Assembly: GCF_028715765.1 (NCBI RefSeq)
Contig: NZ_JAQURE010000011.1
Location: forward strand, 1-64,000
DNA length: 64,000 nt
Direction: 5' to 3'
DNA from: Rhodoferax sp.
Lineage (GTDB): Bacteria; Pseudomonadota; Gammaproteobacteria; Burkholderiales; Burkholderiaceae_C
Position 1 is the stretch's first letter, and each line of letters opens with the position of its first letter. Below are positions 1-8,907 of this stretch, one piece after another. Both the position numbers and the translations under genes were made by a program. The notes beneath the pieces were generated by a model. It ran no database searches and had not been told where the DNA came from. It was given only the letters and a program-made list of their open reading frames with translations.

Positions 1-3000
1 GTCGAGATGCAGTTTTTAAGCGACGTGTACCTGCGTTGCCCGGACTGCGATGGCAAACGCTACCGCCCGGAAATCCTGGAAATCACGATTGAGCGCAGTG
101 GAGCAGAAATGGGGTCAGATCCCAATTCGGGTTACAGCCTCTCGCAAAAACCTGAACGCCGTCCCGAATTGGGCTCTGACCCCAGTTTTGCGGAGCCAGT
201 TAAAGCTAATGCTGATGTGGAGGTGGCTTTAACCCGCAGCGCACGCGGGATTTCTGAACAGTTGAGGACAGAGCTAAAGGTCTGTCCCGCAAGTCTCAAT
301 GACGCGGATGTCCCCCGGTCCGGGCTGCGCCCGAGCCTCCCCCTTGATTCCGCTACGTCAGACACCCCACGCACGCCGCTAGACGGTGCTGGTCAGTCAA
401 CGCATAACTGGGCTGCAGATAAGCGCGGCGATAGCCAAAGAGCTGAAATGGGGTCAGATCCCAATTCGGGCTACATCGGCAAGCAAAACCACAACCGCAT
501 CACCGATTTGGCAAAACCCCAAGTCCAGGGCTCTGACCCCGTTTCTGCGGTGCCAGTTAAAACCACTGTCGTCAGGCACCTCAACGTCGCCGACGTTTTA
601 GACCTGACCGTCAGCCAGGCCGCCGACCTGTTCCGCCACGACCGCGATGTCATCCGCGCGCTGCAACCGATCATCGACGTGGGTCTGGATTACGTCAAAC
701 TCGGCCAGCCCGTGCCCACGCTCAGCGGTGGTGAGGCGCAGCGCCTGAAACTCGCCGGTTTTCTTGCTGAAGCGGCCAAAACCAGCAGCGCCAGCCGCCA
801 AGCTTTGGCGCGCAAGGGCACGTTGTTCATGTTTGACGAGCCCACCACCGGCCTGCACTTTGACGACATTGCCAAACTCATGCGCGCTTTGCGCAAACTG
901 CAAGATGCCGGCCACAGCCTGCTGGTGATCGAGCACAACCTGGACGTGATACGCGCTGCCGACTGGCTCATCGACCTCGGCCCCGAGGGCGGCGATGCCG
1001 GTGGTGAGGTGGTGGCCTACGGCACGCCCGAAGACGTGATGCTGCACGCCACCAGCCACACCGCGCTGGCGCTGCGCGACTACGCCGCCCAAATGGGCGT
1101 GGTGCATGAGGTGCGCGAATTCGCCATGTCGCCAGCAGCCAGCCCTCACCCTAACCCTCCCCCAGCGGGGGAGGCAACGCCGGCTTTGGCGGTTGCTCCT
1201 TCCCGCCTTTGGGGGAAGGTTGGGATGGGGGCTTCGGCCACCCTAGCGGATCAAAAGCCATTCAATCATGCAACAGCGCAGCCAGCCACAAAGCTACTCT
1301 CAAATAGAGAGCTGTCTGCGCATATTCCATATGCGCTAGAGGCCAAAAACACCATACAAATCATCAACGCCCGCGAACACAACCTGAAAGGCCTGAGCGT
1401 CAACATTCCGCGCGGCCAGTTCACTGTGGTCACGGGGGTCAGCGGCTCGGGCAAGTCCACGCTGGCGTTTGACATTTTGTTCAACGAAGGGCAGCGGCGT
1501 TATCTGGAAAGCCTGAACGCCTATGCCCGCAGCATCGTGCAACCGGCCGGGCGGCCCGAGGTGGACGCGGTCTACGGCATTCCGCCCACGGTGGCGATTG
1601 AGCAGCGCTTGAGCCGTGGCGGGCGCAAAAGCACGGTCGGCACCACCACCGAAGTCTGGCATTTTTTGCGCCTGCTGTTTGTCAAACTCGGCACGCAGCA
1701 CTGCATCCACGACGGCACGCCAGTGGCGCCGCAAACGCCTGAGCGCATAGCCGCCACGCTGCTGCGCGATTTCAAAGGTCAGCACATTGGCCTGCTCAGC
1801 CCGTTGGTGATGAACCGAAAGGGTGTTTACACCGAGCTGGCCGAGTGGGCGCGCCCGCGCGGTTTCACCCACCTGCGCGTGGATGGCGAGTTTTTGCCCA
1901 CCACCGCGTTCCCGCGCATTGATCGGTTCAAAGAGCACACCATTGAGTTGCCGGTAATCAGCCTGGACGTGTTGCCAGACCAAGAAGCGCAACTGCGCGA
2001 TGCGTTGGCACGGGCGCTGCAACATGGCAAAGGCGTGGTGCATGTGTTGAGCCATCTGGTTGGCTTGTCTGAGGCCATGCAAGCCGGTGCGTCCACGGCG
2101 GGCATTGGCCGCTTGAGTGTGTTTTCGACCCTGCGCGCCTGCCCGGTGTGCAGCACCAGCTATGCCGAGCTCGACCCGCGCCTGTTCAGTTACAACAGCA
2201 AACACGGCTGGTGTCCGGACTGCGTCGGCACGGGCGTGGCCCTGACGCGTGAACAGCGCAAGGTGTTTGACGATTCGGCGCGAGACGACGAGCAAAAAGG
2301 CCGCGAGCAGACCTTTGCCGAAGCCGATGTGGAAGATTTGGTTGATGCCGTGTGCCCCACCTGCCATGGCACGCGCTTGAACGCGACAGCGCGCGCGGTG
2401 CGGCTCAAATTGGGGTCGGATCCCAATTCGGGCTCAATTCGTATTCAAGAGTCTAGGTTTCTCACCGAATTGGCAAAACCCCAAGTCCAGGGCTCTGACC
2501 CCAATTTCCCCACCGAGGCCAAAAATGCCCCAACGATCACCGACCTGGCGCGCCTGAGCGTGAGCGACTTGCGCGCCTGGGTGCAGCGCTTGCAGTCCGG
2601 GGCGCGATTAAGCGCGCGCGAGGCTGGCATTGCGCGCGACCTGATTCCCGAAATTCTGGGGCGGCTGCAGTTTCTGGAACAAGTCGGCCTGGGTTACCTG
2701 ACGCTGGACCGTGGCGCGCCCACCTTGAGCGGTGGCGAGGCTCAGCGCATCCGCCTGGCCGCGCAACTGGGCAGCAACCTGCAAGGCGTGTGCTACGTGC
2801 TCGACGAGCCCACCATTGGCCTGCACGCGCGTGACAACCAGATGCTGCTGGGCGCGTTGCAAACTTTGAGCGACCAGGGCAACACCCTGGTGGTGGTGGA
2901 GCACGACGAGGACACCATTCGCCATGCCTCTCACATCATCGACATTGGCCCCAGCGCTGGCAAACGCGGCGGGCAGCTGGTGGCGCAGGGTTCGGTGGCC

Positions 3001-4332
3001 GACATTGCGGCAGCGCCCGATTCGCAGACCGGCCGCTACCTGCTGCACGCCATGCGGCATCCGCTGCAGCCCCGGCGCAGGGTGTTGAATGATATGAATT
3101 CAATAGCTGCTTGCACTTTATTATCAAGGGCTAGATGCCAAAATGACGCTTTAAAACGTGAGGCGGTAGTGAATTTGGGGTCGGATCCCAATTTCGCCCA
3201 AAAGCCTTTGAAAAAAACCAAAGCGTCATCGAAATTGGGCTCTGACCCCAAGTTCACGGACCACGAAGTACAGCAGTGGCTGACCGTACACAACGCCTCC
3301 CTGCATAACCTGCAGCACGTCACCGCCCACATCCCCCTCAAGCGCTTGGTCGCCATCACTGGTGTCAGCGGCTCGGGCAAATCCACCCTGGCGCGTGACG
3401 TGTTGCTGGCCAACGTGCACACCGCCGTGCAAAAGCGCAGTACCAAAGCGGGTCGGGACGCGCTCGATGCCGGTGAGGCCATCGCCTGGGTTGGCTGTGA
3501 CAGCGTCACCGGGTTTGAAGCTGTAGACCGCGTGCTGGAAGTGGACCAAACCCCCATCGGCAAAACGCCGCGCAGTTGCCCTGCCACTTACATCGGCTTC
3601 TGGGACACCATCCGCAAGCTGTTTGCCGACACGCTGGAAGCCAAAGCGCGTGGCTACGCCGCCAACCGCTTCAGCTTCAACACCGGCGCGGGCCGCTGCC
3701 CCAGTTGCGAAGGGCAGGGCATCCGCACCATTGGTATGAGCTTCTTGCCCGACGTGAAAGTGCTGTGCGAAACCTGCAAGGGCGCACGCTTCAACCCCGA
3801 GACGCAGGCGGTGACCTGGCGCGGCAAAAACATTGGTGACATTTTGCAAATGGAAGTCGATGAAGCGGTGGACTTTTTTGCCGCCATGCCCAACATCAGC
3901 CACCCGCTGCAATTGTTGAAAGACGTGGGTCTGGGTTACCTGACGCTGGGGCAACCCTCGCCTACCCTGAGCGGTGGCGAGGCACAGCGCATCAAGCTGG
4001 TCACAGAGCTTTCCAAAGTGCGTGATGACATCACCCGCCGTGGCCAGAAAGCCCCGCACACGCTGTATGTGCTGGACGAGCCCACGGTGGGTCTGCACAT
4101 GGCGGACGTGGAAAAACTCATCAAGGTGCTGCACCGCCTGGTGGACGGCGGCCACAGCGTGGTGGTGATCGAGCACGACCTGGACGTGATCGCCGAGGCC
4201 GATTGGGTGCTGGACTTGGGGCCCGACGGTGGCAACGCCGGTGGCCGCGTGGTGGCGGCTTGCCCGCCTGAACAGGTGGTGGCGCAGGGCACGCACACCG
4301 GGGTAGCGCTGCGGGCGGTGCTGGCGCGTTGA
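1..4332 (+). CDS. uvrA: Double-length excinuclease ABC subunit A (UvrA, duplicated type), 5'-truncated by window edge, with several in-frame repeat insertions
   Basis: Multiple UvrA ABC signatures: [86 protein letters not shown]. Second full UvrA copy begins about nt 1350. Frame is open to the window start. Confidence 0.93.
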   Translation, partial: VEMQFLSDVYLRCPDCDGKRYRPEILEITIERSGAEMGSDPNSGYSLSQKPERRPELGSDPSFAEPVKANADVEVALTRSARGISEQLRTELKVCPASLNDADVPRSGLRPSLPLDSATSDTPRTPLDGAGQSTHNWAADKRGDSQRAEMGSDPNSGYIGKQNHNRITDLAKPQVQGSDPVSAVPVKTTVVRHLNVADVLDLTVSQAADLFRHDRDVIRALQPIIDVGLDYVKLGQPVPTLSGGEAQRLKLAGFLAEAAKTSSASRQALARKGTLFMFDEPTTGLHFDDIAKLMRALRKLQDAGHSLLVIEHNLDVIRAADWLIDLGPEGGDAGGEVVAYGTPEDVMLHATSHTALALRDYAAQMGVVHEVREFAMSPAASPHPNPPPAGEATPALAVAPSRLWGKVGMGASATLADQKPFNHATAQPATKLLSNRELSAHIPYALEAKNTIQIINAREHNLKGLSVNIPRGQFTVVTGVSGSGKSTLAFDILFNEGQRRYLESLNAYARSIVQPAGRPEVDAVYGIPPTVAIEQRLSRGGRKSTVGTTTEVWHFLRLLFVKLGTQHCIHDGTPVAPQTPERIAATLLRDFKGQHIGLLSPLVMNRKGVYTELAEWARPRGFTHLRVDGEFLPTTAFPRIDRFKEHTIELPVISLDVLPDQEAQLRDALARALQHGKGVVHVLSHLVGLSEAMQAGASTAGIGRLSVFSTLRACPVCSTSYAELDPRLFSYNSKHGWCPDCVGTGVALTREQRKVFDDSARDDEQKGREQTFAEADVEDLVDAVCPTCHGTRLNATARAVRLKLGSDPNSGSIRIQESRFLTELAKPQVQGSDPNFPTEAKNAPTITDLARLSVSDLRAWVQRLQSGARLSAREAGIARDLIPEILGRLQFLEQVGLGYLTLDRGAPTLSGGEAQRIRLAAQLGSNLQGVCYVLDEPTIGLHARDNQMLLGALQTLSDQGNTLVVVEHDEDTIRHASHIIDIGPSAGKRGGQLVAQGSVADIAAAPDSQTGRYLLHAMRHPLQPRRRVLNDMNSIAACTLLSRARCQNDALKREAVVNLGSDPNFAQKPLKKTKASSKLGSDPKFTDHEVQQWLTVHNASLHNLQHVTAHIPLKRLVAITGVSGSGKSTLARDVLLANVHTAVQKRSTKAGRDALDAGEAIAWVGCDSVTGFEAVDRVLEVDQTPIGKTPRSCPATYIGFWDTIRKLFADTLEAKARGYAANRFSFNTGAGRCPSCEGQGIRTIGMSFLPDVKVLCETCKGARFNPETQAVTWRGKNIGDILQMEVDEAVDFFAAMPNISHPLQLLKDVGLGYLTLGQPSPTLSGGEAQRIKLVTELSKVRDDITRRGQKAPHTLYVLDEPTVGLHMADVEKLIKVLHRLVDGGHSVVVIEHDLDVIAEADWVLDLGPDGGNAGGRVVAACPPEQVVAQGTHTGVALRAVLAR
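106..189 (+). repeat. GSDPN element copy 1 (inverted-arm pair inside uvrA)
   Basis: GAAATGGGGTCAGATCCCAATTCGGG ... CCCGAATTGGGCTCTGACCCCAGTTTT; encodes MGSDPNSG...ELGSDPSF. Confidence 0.85.
445..547 (+). repeat. GSDPN element copy 2 (inside uvrA)
   Basis: GAAATGGGGTCAGATCCCAATTCGGGC ... TTGGCAAAACCCCAAGTCCAGGGCTCTGACCCCGTTT; the right 33-mer is identical to copy 3. Confidence 0.88.
1144..1240. repeat. CCCTCACCCTAACCCTCCCCC-type inverted repeat inside uvrA linker
   Basis: CCCTCACCCTAACCCTCCCCCAGCGGGGGAGG ... TTCCCGCCTTTGGGGGAAGGTTGGGATGGGGGC. Confidence 0.75.
1291..1348 (+). repeat. GCTAGAGGCC-family repeat (in uvrA linker)
   Basis: AGCTACTCTCAAATAGAGAGCTGTCTGCGCATATTCCATATGCGCTAGAGGCCAAAA; GCGCATAT-TCC-ATATGCGC palindrome. 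Confidence 0.8.
2406..2507 (+). repeat. GSDPN element copy 3 (inside uvrA)
   Basis: AAATTGGGGTCGGATCCCAATTCGGGC ... TTGGCAAAACCCCAAGTCCAGGGCTCTGACCCCAATTTC. Confidence 0.88.
3101..3145 (+). repeat. GCTAGAGGCC-family repeat (in uvrA linker)
   Basis: CAATAGCTGCTTGCACTTTATTATCAAGGGCTAGATGCCAAAATGAC. Confidence 0.75.
3172..3255 (+). repeat. GSDPN element copy 4 (inside uvrA)
   Basis: AATTTGGGGTCGGATCCCAATTT ... GAAATTGGGCTCTGACCCCAAGTTC; encodes NLGSDPNF...KLGSDPKF. Confidence 0.86.
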
Positions 4333-4380
4333 CCCTCTTTGGTTCATGCAGTAAGATTCTTACAAATAGGAGTAAGAATC

Positions 4381-4623
4381 ATGAAAATCACCAGCAAAGG
4401 CCAGGTCACCATTCCCCAAGCGGTGCGTGAGCAGGCGGGCATGCACCCGGACAGCAACGTGGAGTTTGTGGTGCGCGACAACGGCGAGGTGCTCATTCGC
4501 CTGGTTGAACCTGCACCGGTGGTCACGGTGCGCCAAGCCTTTGAGCGGGTGCGGGGCAGTGCCAATGCCAGTGCGTTCAAAGGCATGGGCACAGACGAAT
4601 TCATGGCGTTTTTGCGCGGATGA
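4381..4623 (+). CDS. AbrB/SpoVT (MazE/VapB-type) antitoxin
   Basis: MKITSKGQVTIPQAVREQAGM is a typical AbrB swapped-hairpin DNA-binding domain; stop overlaps the downstream PIN-domain start (ATGA). Confidence 0.88.
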   Translation: MKITSKGQVTIPQAVREQAGMHPDSNVEFVVRDNGEVLIRLVEPAPVVTVRQAFERVRGSANASAFKGMGTDEFMAFLRG

Positions 4624-5141
4624 GCACGTTCACCCGCGTTTCTCCCAAGGGCTTGGCCGGAGCCGAATCAGACAGCGGCAGCGCTGGCCAAGCCCAAGTG
4701 CGCGAACCGAGCGCACGTTATTTGCAGCGGCCACCGCCACGGGCAACTTTGGTGGACAGCTGTGTGCTGATTGATGTACTGGCCGATGACCCGGCCTGGG
4801 CGGACTGGTCACTGGCGCAGCTTGAGCACTGCGCCGGTGCAGGCGCGCTGGTCATCAACCCGATCATCCTGGCCGAAATCAGCCCGCGGTTTGAGTGTGT
4901 GAATGATCTGGAGGCGGCGCTGGTGGGTTTGCCCCTGGTGCGTGAGGCCTTGCCGTGGGATGCAGCGTTTTTGGCCGGGCAGGCGTTCAAGGCCTACCGC
5001 CACTTGCAGGGCACCAAAACATCACCCATGCCAGACTTTTACATTGGCGCGCACGCCCTGGTGGGGCAAATGCAGCTGCTCACGCGGGATCGTGCGCGGT
5101 ACAGCAGTTACTTTCCACGCTTGGCGTTGGTTGCGCCTTGA
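4620..5141 (+). CDS. PIN-domain (VapC-like) toxin with atypical N-terminal extension
   Basis: PIN motif LVDSCVLIDVLADDP and C-terminal PDFYIGAHAL...LLTRDRARYSSYFP; start codon overlaps the antitoxin stop. Confidence 0.85.
   Translation: MSTFTRVSPKGLAGAESDSGSAGQAQVREPSARYLQRPPPRATLVDSCVLIDVLADDPAWADWSLAQLEHCAGAGALVINPIILAEISPRFECVNDLEAALVGLPLVREALPWDAAFLAGQAFKAYRHLQGTKTSPMPDFYIGAHALVGQMQLLTRDRARYSSYFPRLALVAP
4649..4716 (+). repeat. REP-like hairpin pair within the N-terminal extension of the PIN-domain gene
   Basis: GGGCTTGGCC ... GGCCAAGCCC (10-bp arms), then GTGCGC-GAACCGA-GCGCAC. Confidence 0.55.
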
Positions 5142-5161
5142 GTTTCAAAATGCTAGTTAAG

Positions 5162-5204
5162 TTGTAGCTGTTTAAGCATATAAATAAAGGGCTAGAGGCC
5201 AAAA
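5162..5204 (+). repeat. GCTAGAGGCC-family repeat (5' leader of HDAC gene)
   Basis: TTGTAGCTGTTTAAGCATATAAATAAAGGGCTAGAGGCCAAAATC. Confidence 0.78.
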
Positions 5205-5206
5205 TC

Positions 5207-6256
5207 ATGCATATTTTTTACAACCATCAGCACGCCTTGCACCAAGGCAAAGTCGAGATGTTTCGCGGCGAACTGGTGCCGTGTTTTGAAGTGCCCGCGC
5301 GTGTTGACCATGTGCTGGCCGAGCTGCAACGCCGCCGCTTTGGCACGCTGCAAGCGCCGCAAACTTTTGACGACGCGGTGCTGGCTCGCATCCACAGCCC
5401 GCGCTACCTGGATTTTTTGCAGCATGCCTGGGACGAATGGGTGGCGCTGGACGCAGCCAACGCCGCGCGTGACGCACTGCCTTCGGTGTGGCCGGTGCGC
5501 ACCCTGCGCAGTGACGTGTTGCCAGCCAATTTTGCGGCGCGCTTGGGGCTATTTTCGATGGATGCCGGTTCGCCCTTGACCTCTGGCACCTGGGCCGCAG
5601 CGCGCGCCGGGGCCGATTGCGCTTTGAGTGCCGCCAGCCATGTGGCGGCCGGTGCACGCTCTGCCTTTGTCCTGACGCGTCCGCCGGGTCACCACGCCGG
5701 AGCCGATTTTTTTGGCGGCTATTGTTTCTTAAACAACGCCGCGCTGGCCGCGCAGCAGCTGCGTGACCAGGGCGCGGCGCGGGTGGCGGTGCTGGACCTG
5801 GACTACCACCACGGCAACGGCACGCAAGCCATTTTTTATGAACGCGCTGACGTGTTTTTTGCCAGCATCCACGGCGACCCGCACACCGAATACCCGTTTT
5901 ACCTGGGCTATGCCGACGAGCGGGGTGCGGGGTCGGGCTTGGGCTTTAACCGCAACCTGCCGCTGCCGCGCGGCACGGACTTTGCTGTGTGGCGGCAGGC
6001 GCTGGCCGCTGCGTTGCAAGACATCCAAGCCTTTGGCGCGCAGGCGCTGGTGGTGTCGCTGGGCCTGGACACGTTTGCCGGCGACCCGATCTCAGGGTTC
6101 AAGCTCGCCAGTAACGACTACCTGCGCGTGGGGGAAGACCTGGCGCGTGCCGGTCTGCCCACGGTCTTGGTGTTTGAAGGTGGCTATGCGGTGGCTGAGG
6201 TAGGGGTCAACGCGGTGAATGTGTTGCAGGGTTTCATGCAAACGTCAAAACCATAA
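5207..6256 (+). CDS. Histone deacetylase family protein
   Basis: RPPGHHAGADFFGGYCFLNNAALAA, DLDYHHGNGTQAIFYER, SLGLDTFAGDP: class II HDAC/AcuC-type motifs. Confidence 0.93.
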   Translation: MHIFYNHQHALHQGKVEMFRGELVPCFEVPARVDHVLAELQRRRFGTLQAPQTFDDAVLARIHSPRYLDFLQHAWDEWVALDAANAARDALPSVWPVRTLRSDVLPANFAARLGLFSMDAGSPLTSGTWAAARAGADCALSAASHVAAGARSAFVLTRPPGHHAGADFFGGYCFLNNAALAAQQLRDQGAARVAVLDLDYHHGNGTQAIFYERADVFFASIHGDPHTEYPFYLGYADERGAGSGLGFNRNLPLPRGTDFAVWRQALAAALQDIQAFGAQALVVSLGLDTFAGDPISGFKLASNDYLRVGEDLARAGLPTVLVFEGGYAVAEVGVNAVNVLQGFMQTSKP

Positions 6257-6260
6257 AAAC

Positions 6261-6287
6261 CAGGACTTACGCAAAACCGCCCCAGCG
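6261..6287 (+). repeat. CAGGACTYACGCAAAACCGC repeat, copy 1
   Basis: CAGGACTTACGCAAAACCGCCCCAGCG, upstream of the parA-like gene. Confidence 0.6.
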
Positions 6288-6444
6288 TTGTTACCCTGAC
6301 TTGCCGTACGCTTGTACTGTCTGCGTCGGGGCGCCTAGCCTCGCTACGCCACAGCACGGTGGCGCTGAAGTTGTCAGCCACAATGGTGGCTTTACACCGA
6401 CCCCGTTTGTATTGTTCTGTGGCTTGCCCAAAAGGAGTTTTTTT

Positions 6445-7221
6445 ATGCCCATTGTTGTGTTTAACCAAAAAGGTGGCGTTGGCAAGTCCACCATCACCTG
6501 CAACCTGGCCGCCATCAGCGCCAGCCAGGGGCTGCGCACGTTGGTGATTGACCTGGACCCGCAAGGCAACTCCACCAGCTATTTGCTGGGCGGTACGGCC
6601 ACCGACGACCAGCCCACCGTAGCGGGCTTTTTTGAGCACACCTTGAGCTACAGTTTCAAGAGCATTCCACCGACAGATTTTGTGCGCTCCACACCGTTTG
6701 AGAACCTGGATGTGATGCCGTCGAGCGCGGCCTTGAGTGAGTTGGTGGTGAAGCTGGAGTCGCGCCAAAAAATCTACAAATTGCGCGAGGCATTGGCGGA
6801 GTTGGCGCAAACCTACGACCGCATTTACATCGACACCGCCCCGGCGCTGAACTTCTACACCCGCGCTGCGCTGATTGGTGCCACGGGGTGTTTGATTCCG
6901 TTTGATTGCGACAGTTTTTCGCGCCAGGCGCTCTATGCGCTGCTGGACAATGTGCAAGAAATTCGTGCTGACCACAACCCGGCGTTAGAGGTGGAGGGGA
7001 TTGTGGTGAACCAGTTTCAGGCGCGCGCCAATTTGCCCCAGCGCATGGTGGCCGAGTTGATTGAAGAAGGTTTGCCGGTGCTGCAGCCCTATCTGCCCAG
7101 CTCGGTGAAGATTCGTGAGTCGCATGAGCTGGCGCAGCCCATGATTTACCTCGACCCCAGCCACAAAATCACCCAAGCCTTTGTCGCACTGCATGATGCA
7201 CTGCGCTCAAAGTCTGTTTGA
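6445..7221 (+). CDS. ParA-family ATPase
   Basis: Deviant Walker A KGGVGKST, DLDPQGNST; AAGGAG ribosome-binding site 8 nt before ATG at 6445. Confidence 0.9.
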   Translation: MPIVVFNQKGGVGKSTITCNLAAISASQGLRTLVIDLDPQGNSTSYLLGGTATDDQPTVAGFFEHTLSYSFKSIPPTDFVRSTPFENLDVMPSSAALSELVVKLESRQKIYKLREALAELAQTYDRIYIDTAPALNFYTRAALIGATGCLIPFDCDSFSRQALYALLDNVQEIRADHNPALEVEGIVVNQFQARANLPQRMVAELIEEGLPVLQPYLPSSVKIRESHELAQPMIYLDPSHKITQAFVALHDALRSKSV

Positions 7222-7276
7222 TTGCTATTGAATAAAGAGCTATCTAAACTTATTTGACGGGTTCTAGAGGCTTATT
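7221..7276 (+). repeat. GCTAGAGGCC-family repeat (3' of parA-like gene)
   Basis: ATTGCTATTGAATAAAGAGCTATCTAAACTTATTTGACGGGTTCTAGAGGCTTATTTG. Confidence 0.6.
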
Positions 7277-7300
7277 TGCCTTGCGGTTTAGGCGTTGATG

Positions 7301-7516
7301 TTAGCCTGCTGCACCCGCAGCCAAATCATCGTCTGGCGGGACATCGGGCAGGCTGAACTGCTCGCTGGCCCAGGCACCCAAGTCCATCAGCTTGCAGCGC
7401 TCGCTGCAAAACGGGCGAAAACGGTTGCTGGGGGCGTAAATGCTGTCGCCGCCGCAACTGGGGCAGCGCACCAGTTTGAGCACCGGCACATCATCAGGCA
7501 GCGGGCTCATGCGCAC
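7301..7516 (-). CDS. yacG: DNA gyrase inhibitor YacG (zinc-binding)
   Basis: VRCPSCGGDSIYAPSNRFRPFCSERCKLMDLGAWASEQF; next to zapD and coaE. Confidence 0.93.
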   Translation of the reverse strand: MRMSPLPDDVPVLKLVRCPSCGGDSIYAPSNRFRPFCSERCKLMDLGAWASEQFSLPDVPPDDDLAAGAAG

Positions 7517-8262
7517 AACGCCAGTTCAAACGGAATGTCTTCAGCTGCCGCATGTGGGCGGTGGTCATCGCCCAAGCGCAACATCCGAATCGACACCAGC
7601 AGGCGGTTGCCGCTGATCTCGGGCGTCACATCCAGTTGCTGGTCGAGCGCCAGGCGCAGCAGCAAAAAGGTGCGCCCTTGTGGCAGGTTTTGCTGAAATT
7701 GCCCGGCTGTCGCCATCACTTTTTGTGGCGCGCCAGAGTCGCGCAGCAAGCGCAGCAGCAGGTGCACCGCTTGGGTCAATGGGGTCAGGGTGCTGACCCA
7801 TTGCGCAAGCTCGCTTTGGCGGTGCACGCCGGTTTTGTGTTGCCAGGCGTAGTAGGCCGGCAGGTCAAATTCACAGGTGCCACCCGGAATGCTGATGCGG
7901 CTGCGAATGCTCATCAGCCAATCGTTCTCAAGCAAGCTTTGGCCAGCTTTGCCGGTGAGGTTGTTCATGGCTTCAAGGGCGCTGGCCAGCTCGGCTATCA
8001 CTTGTTCAAGCGCGGCCTCGGCAATGGCGGGGTTGCCACGGTAGCCCTCGAGCTGGTGTTTTTGGCGTTCTAGGTCTTTGAACAGGTCAGACTTCAGGTC
8101 GGGGCGGGCCGCCACGTCCATCAGTTCAAACAGGCTGACCAGTGCAAAGTGATGATCTAGCGCGTCCATGCGGGCGGCCAGCTGGTGCAGCCGCAGTGCC
8201 AAATGCTCCAGTCGCAAATAGGTGCGAATGCGTTCGTGCAGAGGGTATTCGTAAAGGATCAC
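7507..8262 (-). CDS. zapD: Cell division protein ZapD
   Basis: ILYEYPLHERIRTYLRLEHL N-terminus; coaE-zapD-yacG synteny. Confidence 0.93.
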   Translation of the reverse strand: MILYEYPLHERIRTYLRLEHLALRLHQLAARMDALDHHFALVSLFELMDVAARPDLKSDLFKDLERQKHQLEGYRGNPAIAEAALEQVIAELASALEAMNNLTGKAGQSLLENDWLMSIRSRISIPGGTCEFDLPAYYAWQHKTGVHRQSELAQWVSTLTPLTQAVHLLLRLLRDSGAPQKVMATAGQFQQNLPQGRTFLLLRLALDQQLDVTPEISGNRLLVSIRMLRLGDDHRPHAAAEDIPFELALCA

Positions 8263-8276
8263 TGAAATGGCTTAGG

Positions 8277-8903
8277 TCAAAAATGTGAAGCCAATGATAG
8301 CTGCAAGCGTGCAAAAAACGCACTCACCTGGCAGGCCAATTCATCAAGCGTGATGCTGTCATTGAAGATGACTGCATCAGCCGCTTGCAGGCGCGCCGCC
8401 CGGCTGGCCTGGGTGGCCATGATGGCCTGCACCGCGGCGCGCTCCAGCCCACTGCGCGCCATGACGCGGCTGATTTGCGTCTCAGGCAGGCAGTCCACCA
8501 CCAGCACCTGATCTACCTTGCCCCGCCAATGGGCAGATTCCACCAGCAGCGGCACGTCAAACACCAGGCAACGGTGACCCGCAGTTTGTGCGGCTTGCGC
8601 CAGGCGCGCGGTTTCGGCGCTGACCAGTGGGTGAATGATGGCCTCTAGTTGCTGTTTGGCTTGTGGGTTGGCAAACACCAGGTCGCGCATGTGGGGGCGG
8701 TTCAAGGCGCCCTCTGCGGTGATGAATGCTGCCCCAAACTGATGGCGAATGGGCTCGATGGCCAGCCCGTGCGGTGCGGTCAAGGTGCGCGAGATGGCAT
8801 CGGCATCCAGCACCGCAGCTCCCAGCCCGGCGAGCAAGTTGGCTACGGTGCTTTTGCCACTGCCAATGCCGCCGGTCAGACCCAGTTGAAAGGCTTGCGC
8901 CAT
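8277..8903 (-). CDS. coaE: Dephospho-CoA kinase
   Basis: GLTGGIGSGKSTVANLLAGLGAAVLDADAISR. Confidence 0.95.
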   Translation of the reverse strand: MAQAFQLGLTGGIGSGKSTVANLLAGLGAAVLDADAISRTLTAPHGLAIEPIRHQFGAAFITAEGALNRPHMRDLVFANPQAKQQLEAIIHPLVSAETARLAQAAQTAGHRCLVFDVPLLVESAHWRGKVDQVLVVDCLPETQISRVMARSGLERAAVQAIMATQASRAARLQAADAVIFNDSITLDELACQVSAFFARLQLSLASHF

Positions 8904-8907
8904 GGCG

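Noticed and set aside
7781-7803. ATGGGGTCAGGGTGCTGACCCATTG in zapD resembles a GSDPN arm
   Set aside because: The encoded segment (LAQWVSTLTPLTQAVHLL) fits native ZapD sequence, the core motif differs (no TCAGATCCC) and there is no second arm; likely a chance hairpin.
8640-8665. GGCCTCTAGTTGCTG in coaE resembling the GCTAGAGGCC repeat
   Set aside because: It encodes QQLEAIIHPLV, a native CoaE motif, and lacks the palindrome and ATAGCT arm.
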